A program made the translations under genes and the position numbers. 64,000 nucleotides of DNA from Candidatus Didemnitutus mandela (GTDB taxonomy: Bacteria > Verrucomicrobiota > Verrucomicrobiia > Opitutales > Opitutaceae): positions 144,057 to 208,056 of the forward strand of contig NJAL01000006.1 in NCBI GenBank assembly GCA_002591725.1, in the 5' to 3' direction. This document shows positions 59,544 to 64,000 of the stretch, piece by piece. The notes beneath the pieces were generated by a model that saw nothing but the letters and a program-made list of their open reading frames with translations, was not told the origin of the DNA and made no database searches. The stretch's first letter is position 1, and each line of letters opens with the position of its first letter.

Positions 59544-61142
59544 ATGTCTTGGGAACGTTTTACCTCGAACACCTACCACAACGTAAAACTTGGTTTCACT
59601 CTCGATTACAGCCGAATGCCGTTCCCAGATGACTTTCTTACCACGATGGAGCCGCGCTTGCAGCAGGCCTACGCCGACATGGCCGCTCTTGAAAAAGGTA
59701 TCATCGCCAACCCCGACGAAAACCGAATGGTCGGTCATTACTGGTTACGCAACGCCGTTCTCGCGCCCACTCCCGAACTCTCAGCCGCAATCACCAACGT
59801 GCTGACCGCAATCAAGGCTTTCGCTGCTAAAATCCATAAGGGTGAAATCACCGCGCCCGGTGGCGGAAAATTCAAGAATGTGCTCGTCATCGGCATTGGT
59901 GGCTCCGCGCTCGGACCCCAATTTGTTAGCCACGCCCTAAGCCGTCTCGGTGGTGAACGTGACCGCACAGCGATTTCGTTTTTCGATAATACCGATCCGG
60001 ACGGCATGGACTACGTGCTCGCCCAGCTCAGCACCAAGTTGAAGAAAACCTTGGTGATCGTCATCTCAAAGTCGGGAAGCACCATCGAGACCCGCAATGG
60101 CATGCTTGAAGCCGCTGCCACTTTCAAATCCGCCGGGCTCGATTACCCGAAACACTTCGTTGCCATAACGGGTGACGGTTCGAAGCTCGACCAAACCGCG
60201 CAAGCAGAAGGCTGGCTGGCCCGCTTCCCGATGTGGGATTGGGTCGGCGGCCGAACCTCAGAACTCTGCGTCGTAGGCCTGCTGCCCGCCGCGCTCCAAG
60301 GAATCAAGGTCGACAAGATGCTCGCCGGCGCCGCCGCGATGGACGAGGTCACCCGAAAAACCGCTACCAAGGACAATCCCGCGGCCCTTATGGCGCTCAT
60401 GTGGTACTGGGCGACCGACGGACGCGGCGCAAAAGACATGGTCATCTTTCCCTACAAGGACCGCCTGCTCCTCTTCTCCCGGTATCTGCAGCAGCTCGTA
60501 ATGGAGTCGCTCGGCAAGGAACTCGACCTAAAGGGTAACATTGTCAACCAAGGCATCTCGGTTTACGGCAACAAAGGTTCCACCGACCAGCATGCCCACG
60601 TGCAGCAGCTCCGCGAGGGCGTAAACAATTTCTTTGTCACGTTCATCGAAGTGCTTCGCGATCGCTCCGGAAGCAAGACTCGATTCGAAGTCGAATCTGG
60701 TGCCACCACCGGCGATTATCTACAAGCCTTTTTCCTCGGCACACGCGATGCCCTCACTGAAAAAGACCGCCACTCGCTAACAATCACGATCACGGAAATT
60801 TCCGCAAAAAACATCGGTCTGCTCATCGCGCTCTACGAACGCACCGTCGGCCTTTACGCTTCGCTCATTGGCATCAACGCCCACCACCAACCGGGCGTTG
60901 AGGCCGGCAAGAAAGCAGCCAGCGGAGTAATCGCGCTCAAACAAAAAATCACCGCCGCGCTCGCCGCTAAGCCCGGCACCTCGTTTACCGTGCCCACTCT
61001 TGCTGAAAAAATCGGCCAACCAGATCGCGCCGAGCATGTGTTGAAGATTCTCGAACACCTCGCTGTCAACACTCCTGACAGAGTCACAAAAACAGTACGC
61101 AAGCCTTGGTTCGACTCGATCTACACCGTCGGCGCACGCTGA
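59544..61142 (+). CDS. pgi: glucose-6-phosphate isomerase
   Basis: Pgi interconverts glucose 6-phosphate and fructose 6-phosphate in glycolysis and gluconeogenesis. The 532-residue protein has the family order: [46 protein letters not shown] region ([12 protein letters not shown]), [20 protein letters not shown] with the catalytic Glu, and [20 protein letters not shown] with the catalytic His. The C-terminal Lys lies in [16 protein letters not shown]. The frame is open to 59412, overlapping scpB, but the MSWERFTS start fits the family. It provides hexose entry that ppdK can feed from the other direction. Confidence 0.96.
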   Translation: MSWERFTSNTYHNVKLGFTLDYSRMPFPDDFLTTMEPRLQQAYADMAALEKGIIANPDENRMVGHYWLRNAVLAPTPELSAAITNVLTAIKAFAAKIHKGEITAPGGGKFKNVLVIGIGGSALGPQFVSHALSRLGGERDRTAISFFDNTDPDGMDYVLAQLSTKLKKTLVIVISKSGSTIETRNGMLEAAATFKSAGLDYPKHFVAITGDGSKLDQTAQAEGWLARFPMWDWVGGRTSELCVVGLLPAALQGIKVDKMLAGAAAMDEVTRKTATKDNPAALMALMWYWATDGRGAKDMVIFPYKDRLLLFSRYLQQLVMESLGKELDLKGNIVNQGISVYGNKGSTDQHAHVQQLREGVNNFFVTFIEVLRDRSGSKTRFEVESGATTGDYLQAFFLGTRDALTEKDRHSLTITITEISAKNIGLLIALYERTVGLYASLIGINAHHQPGVEAGKKAASGVIALKQKITAALAAKPGTSFTVPTLAEKIGQPDRAEHVLKILEHLAVNTPDRVTKTVRKPWFDSIYTVGAR

Positions 61143-61914
61143 CACCGTATGTGCCTGCTTGCTTCGTTACGTTAGCGCCCCTCTCTTGCTGTCGCCAAGC
61201 TATGTTTGGGCATCGCTGCTGTTACAAACACGCCTCCACGCAACTTTCGCCAAGAAACGACCTTCGCAGCTTGACAGCGAGTTCGCTGAGACCCACTTCG
61301 CCTTGAAGCAGGCACAGACTACGCTCGACTGTCTGCAAAAACTGCGCTACTAGCTCCCAACTCAATATTGAGAACAGCAGCGAGGTCAGCTGCATGTGCT
61401 GCCAAGGTAAAAACACACAGCTCACGCTCGAACTTCTTCCACCAAAGCCGCCTTGGACAAGAAAAATCGGCACGAAACCGCGCTATTCGATGAAATCGAG
61501 CCGCTGTACCAAAAAAATCGCCTCGGACCCATCCGGATAGATGTACCAAGGTCGCCTTTCCAGCCCCCCCGAAGCGGTTTCCGGTGGAACCCGTCGGAAA
61601 TAGACAACATAAGAAATTAAAGAATAGCAGCATTGCTGCGCTCGAGAAAGCAGCTGACCGCGCTTCTTCCCCCGCGCGTTGATTCAAATCCGCGCCAAAG
61701 ACCAAAGGCCAGCCACCCAGCGGGGCCGACAACAAAACAAGCCTTGTCATTAACCGCACTAAAAATGCTGCGCGTCGAGCGGTATCGCTTCCCTCATTCG
61801 AGCCGACCGAGAGATAGCGCACACAAAATTGAATAATTATCTATCGCTCAAAAACCGATCTTCCTAAATAAAAAGTTGAATTATATAACTTAATTATGAT
61901 ACTTAAAACTAAAA
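61143..61914. other. decayed DNA, one possible coiled-coil remnant
   Basis: No intact gene. Plus frames near 61260-61340 (DSEFAETHFALKQAQTTLDC) and after a stop suggest a coiled-coil protein with several breaks. The last 80 bases before the lipoprotein gene are AT-rich and should carry its promoter. Confidence 0.35.
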
Positions 61915-62061
61915 ATGTTAAACTTTTGTAAGTTCTTTTTCGTATTCGCCTTTACAGTGCTTGTTCTAATCGGGCTTTCTGCCTGCGGCGGTCTGCCGCA
62001 CGGCTCCGCAACTCCGTGGAGCAAGCCTGCAACCTGGGAAGACAGTATGTTCGGCATGTAA
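61915..62061 (+). CDS. small lipoprotein, function unknown
   Basis: A 48-residue reading begins MLNFCKFFFVFAFTVLVLIG then LSACGG. The LSAC lipobox places the lipid-bearing Cys at residue 24, after a Lys-containing start and a hydrophobic core. The mature part is only 25 residues and ends TPWSKPATWEDSMFGM. Small lipoproteins with a PW-x-x-P-x-x-WE pattern before a Gly-Met end are, as I recall, present in Opitutus relatives. The uninterrupted signal and lipobox, with AT-rich DNA before it, make a real gene likely. It overlaps the frame in front of rsmI and ends 29 bases before it. Confidence 0.6.
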   Translation: MLNFCKFFFVFAFTVLVLIGLSACGGLPHGSATPWSKPATWEDSMFGM

Positions 62062-62090
62062 TCTTGATCAAAAGCCCTACCCGATCTGCA

Positions 62091-62813
62091 ATGCTAGCGC
62101 TTGCCGAGAACACCTCGCTAACGCCCCAACTAGGTCACCTCTATGTGGTAGCCACTCCCATCGGCAATCTCGCCGATCTTACTGATCGTGCCTATGCCAT
62201 CCTCGCCGCAGTCGACCTCATCGCCTGCGAAGATACGCGCACCACCGGAGTCCTGCTCACGCGCCTCGGTTTGCATCGCAAGCTTATCGCCTACCACGAA
62301 CACAACGAAATGGGGAAAGCTGAGGAGCTCGCCGAGCTTATTAAGCACGGCCGCTCGGTCGCGATCGTTAGCAACGCAGGGACACCCGTGCTCAGCGATC
62401 CGGGCTTCCGCGTCGTGCGCGCCTGCCGGCGACGCAATCTCCCGGTTATCCCTGTCCCTGGCGCGAGCGCGCTCACAGCCGTGTTGTCAGCCTCAGGACT
62501 GCCGACAAACGGTTTCCTTTTCTCCGGTTTCCTGCCGTCCAAATCCGTGGCTCGGGTTTCGTTTCTCCAAAAATACCACGATTTCGACTACACGTTGGCG
62601 CTTTACGAAAGTTGTCACCGGGTCAACAAGTTCGCCAGTGAAATTGTCGCCACACTCGGCCCAGGCCGAGTGATATGCATAGCCAAAGAAGTAACCAAAC
62701 TCCACGAAGCTTTTTTCGTCGGCCTCGCCGCCGACGTGGAAGCACGGCTCCTGAAAACGAGCCTCAAAGGCGAGTTTGTCGTGCTAATCGCGCCTAAGGA
62801 CTTCGTACCCTAA
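62091..62813 (+). CDS. rsmI: 16S rRNA (cytidine(1402)-2'-O)-methyltransferase
   Basis: RsmI methylates the 2'-oxygen of C1402 in the ribosomal decoding centre, using S-adenosylmethionine. The 240-residue protein has the SAM-dependent tetrapyrrole-type methylase fold: LYVVATPIGNLADLTDRAYA, LIACEDTRTTGVLL, YHEHNE, VSNAGTPVLSDPGFRVVRAC, IPVPGASALTAVLSASGLPT then FLFSGFLP, and CIAKEVTKLHEAFFVG. The usual VSDAGTPxISDPG has Asn for the first Asp here. The C-terminal tail is shorter than E. coli RsmI (286), and ends KGEFVVLIAPKD. Start chosen at MLALAENTS because the upstream open frame overlaps the lipoprotein gene. Confidence 0.93.
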   Translation: MLALAENTSLTPQLGHLYVVATPIGNLADLTDRAYAILAAVDLIACEDTRTTGVLLTRLGLHRKLIAYHEHNEMGKAEELAELIKHGRSVAIVSNAGTPVLSDPGFRVVRACRRRNLPVIPVPGASALTAVLSASGLPTNGFLFSGFLPSKSVARVSFLQKYHDFDYTLALYESCHRVNKFASEIVATLGPGRVICIAKEVTKLHEAFFVGLAADVEARLLKTSLKGEFVVLIAPKDFVP

Positions 62814-62872
62814 AAAAATTGCCAACGGTTACTTGAATCATTGAATCATTCCCCTCTTCTCGCTCCTTTTCT

Positions 62873-63793
62873 ATGGGACCCTCCTCATCCGTTGCCGTCA
62901 TCGATATTGGCAGCAACTCCATCAAAGTTCTCGTCGCCATTCGCAACGGCACCGGCCAGGTTTGTCCGCTGTTTTCAAAGTCGCTCGACACGCGCATCAG
63001 CCGAGCGCAGCCGGAGCTAAGTGCGGAGGTAATGGCACGTGGACTGAGCGCAATCAAGAAATTGATCGCTGCTGCCAAGACATTTTCCCCCTCTAAAATC
63101 CTGCTCGTGGCCACAAGCGCCATACGCGACGCTACCAATGGGCTGGTGTTTCGCGATTTGGTGGAAAAAGAAACCGGACAGAGTACCCGCATTCTAAACA
63201 GTGAAGAGGAAGCAAACGGCATCGGCTGCGGCCTCATCGCAGACCCAGCGCTCTCTGACCTGAAAAACTTCTACGCCTTTGATCTCGGAGGCGGCAGCCT
63301 CGAATGCCTCGCCTTCCGCTCCCGCCGGATCGAACAGGCCATGAGCTTTCGCCTCGGCTGCGTGCGGCTCACGGAGAAATTTGTCGCCGATTCCACTAAA
63401 GCAATTCCGGAAACCGCGTTGCACCAGATTGCCGAACATACGCGCACTACGCTCTCGGCAGGGAATTTTCGTTTCGACCTCCCTGAATCCGTCCCCGTCG
63501 CCACCGGCGGAACGGTCACTGCCCTTCGCACTGTTCTTGGATTGGCCGCCGAAAAGACCCCGTTTCAGGTCACCACCCAGGATCTGCGCGCCACTCTCGA
63601 CCGGCTTGCCGCCCTGCCTCTTCCGGACCGACAAGAGACCCGGGGGCTTCCTGCCGCCCGCGCAGATGTCTTTCCCACCGCCCTTGCTACTCTTCTCGCT
63701 GTGGCTAAACTGGGCAGTTTCCGCGGATTCCGCCATTCCTTCTTCAATCTCCGTTACGGCTTGGCAGCAAATCTACTCAACGAACCTTGCTAG
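62873..63793 (+). CDS. Ppx/GppA family phosphatase
   Basis: This family hydrolyses polyphosphate or pppGpp and belongs to the actin/hexokinase fold. The 306-residue protein has the phosphate-1 motif VAVIDIGSNSIKVLVA, SLDTRISR, ATSAIRDATNG (family: ATxAxRxAxN), ILNSEEEANGIGCGL (family: ISGxEEAxLxxxG), the phosphate-2 motif FDLGGGSLECLAF, the adenosine-side GCVRLTEKF, and VATGGTVTALRTVLGL. It lacks the C-terminal HD-like domain of long Ppx proteins, so it is a short type. It follows rsmI after 60 bases on the same strand and may be cotranscribed. Confidence 0.92.
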   Translation: MGPSSSVAVIDIGSNSIKVLVAIRNGTGQVCPLFSKSLDTRISRAQPELSAEVMARGLSAIKKLIAAAKTFSPSKILLVATSAIRDATNGLVFRDLVEKETGQSTRILNSEEEANGIGCGLIADPALSDLKNFYAFDLGGGSLECLAFRSRRIEQAMSFRLGCVRLTEKFVADSTKAIPETALHQIAEHTRTTLSAGNFRFDLPESVPVATGGTVTALRTVLGLAAEKTPFQVTTQDLRATLDRLAALPLPDRQETRGLPAARADVFPTALATLLAVAKLGSFRGFRHSFFNLRYGLAANLLNEPC

Positions 63794-63804
63794 ATTCCTC
63801 GCCC

Positions 63805-64000
63805 ATGAAATGCCTCCCAGCCCCCACAGTCTTTCTGTTCCTACCGGCAGCATCCTTCGCGATTGTCCCCTCCGACCGATCTTCCAGTGTTCACTGCCGA
63901 GCACGCCAGCACCGAACTCAAGTTTGAGTCAGCCTTGAATGTCAGCCTCGCACCGGAAGATTTGCATACTTAGCTCAAAAAACGTCAGTCATACATAATA
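63805..64000 (+). pseudogene. possible secreted M28-type peptidase, N-terminal remnant
   Basis: A reading from MKCLPAPTVFLFLPAASFAI has a signal-peptide look; after a frame change the translation TELKFESALNVSLAPEDLHT then a stop resembles the region ahead of the catalytic domain in glutamate-carboxypeptidase-like M28 enzymes. The window ends soon after, and a stop and frame slip are already present. Low certainty. Confidence 0.25.

Overview
The window is a stretch of a heavily eroded bacterial chromosome. By hand count, about 22 kb of the 64 kb (roughly 35%) is covered by intact protein genes, with five tRNA genes. The rest is long tracts in which fragments of once-ordinary genes can still be read through many stops, frameshifts and internal deletions. 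I saw no transposase, integrase, phage gene or CRISPR array. The pattern is that of a host-restricted symbiont undergoing genome reduction. The family make-up suggests a member of Verrucomicrobiota, order Opitutales: an sigma/anti-sigma pair whose anti-sigma start resembles Opitutaceae proteins, pyrophosphate-linked ppdK, a small Opitutus-like lipoprotein, and a duplicated exbD in a TonB operon. Pseudogene-rich tunicate symbionts of that order such as Candidatus Didemnitutus mandelae would be natural comparators. The taxonomic placement is inference from remembered families, not from a search.

Layout. 1-6.9 kb: pyrE, tRNA-Pro, then the ruins of an exbB-exbD-exbD-tonB operon. 6.9-11.8 kb: a dense living block with a three-gene tRNA cluster (Lys, Thr, Gln), rpmI, rplT, pheS and pheT. 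11.8-17 kb: decay, with remnants of a spermidine-synthase-like membrane protein and an M24 peptidase. 17-21.7 kb: a small membrane protein, tatC, ppdK. 21.7-35.4 kb: a 13.7 kb graveyard with no intact gene, holding remnants of a TlpA-type thioredoxin, GH28 polygalacturonase, MscS channel, lysA, a Bcr/CflA exporter, a PAS/GAF sensor kinase, uup, a chemoreceptor, perhaps cheW, and an ABC ATPase. 35.4-46.5 kb: living block with dapA-dapB-ruvA, an ECF sigma factor with a dead anti-sigma partner, tRNA-Lys, pal, an M20 peptidase, purH, a beta-CASP nuclease and an inositol-monophosphatase-family gene. 46.5-57.5 kb: second graveyard (dinB, ATP-dependent DNA ligase) with one intact DNA-repair gene, mpg. 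57.5-64 kb: rplU-rpmA, scpB, pgi, a 48-residue lipoprotein, rsmI and a Ppx/GppA gene, then another remnant.

Retained genes serve translation (rpmI, rplT, rplU, rpmA, pheST, tRNAs, rsmI), nucleotide synthesis (pyrE, purH), the diaminopimelate branch (dapA, dapB), central carbon metabolism (pgi, ppdK), envelope and export (pal, tatC) and chromosome maintenance (ruvA, scpB, mpg). Lost genes concern sensing and motility control, iron/vitamin uptake energisation, polymer degradation, drug export, osmotic relief, the last step of lysine synthesis, and accessory DNA repair. This is the selective profile expected of an organism living in a stable host. I found no clear evidence for a new biological system here; the most instructive points are the orphaned sigma factor, the split lysine/diaminopimelate pathway and the wholesale loss of sensory and repair functions.
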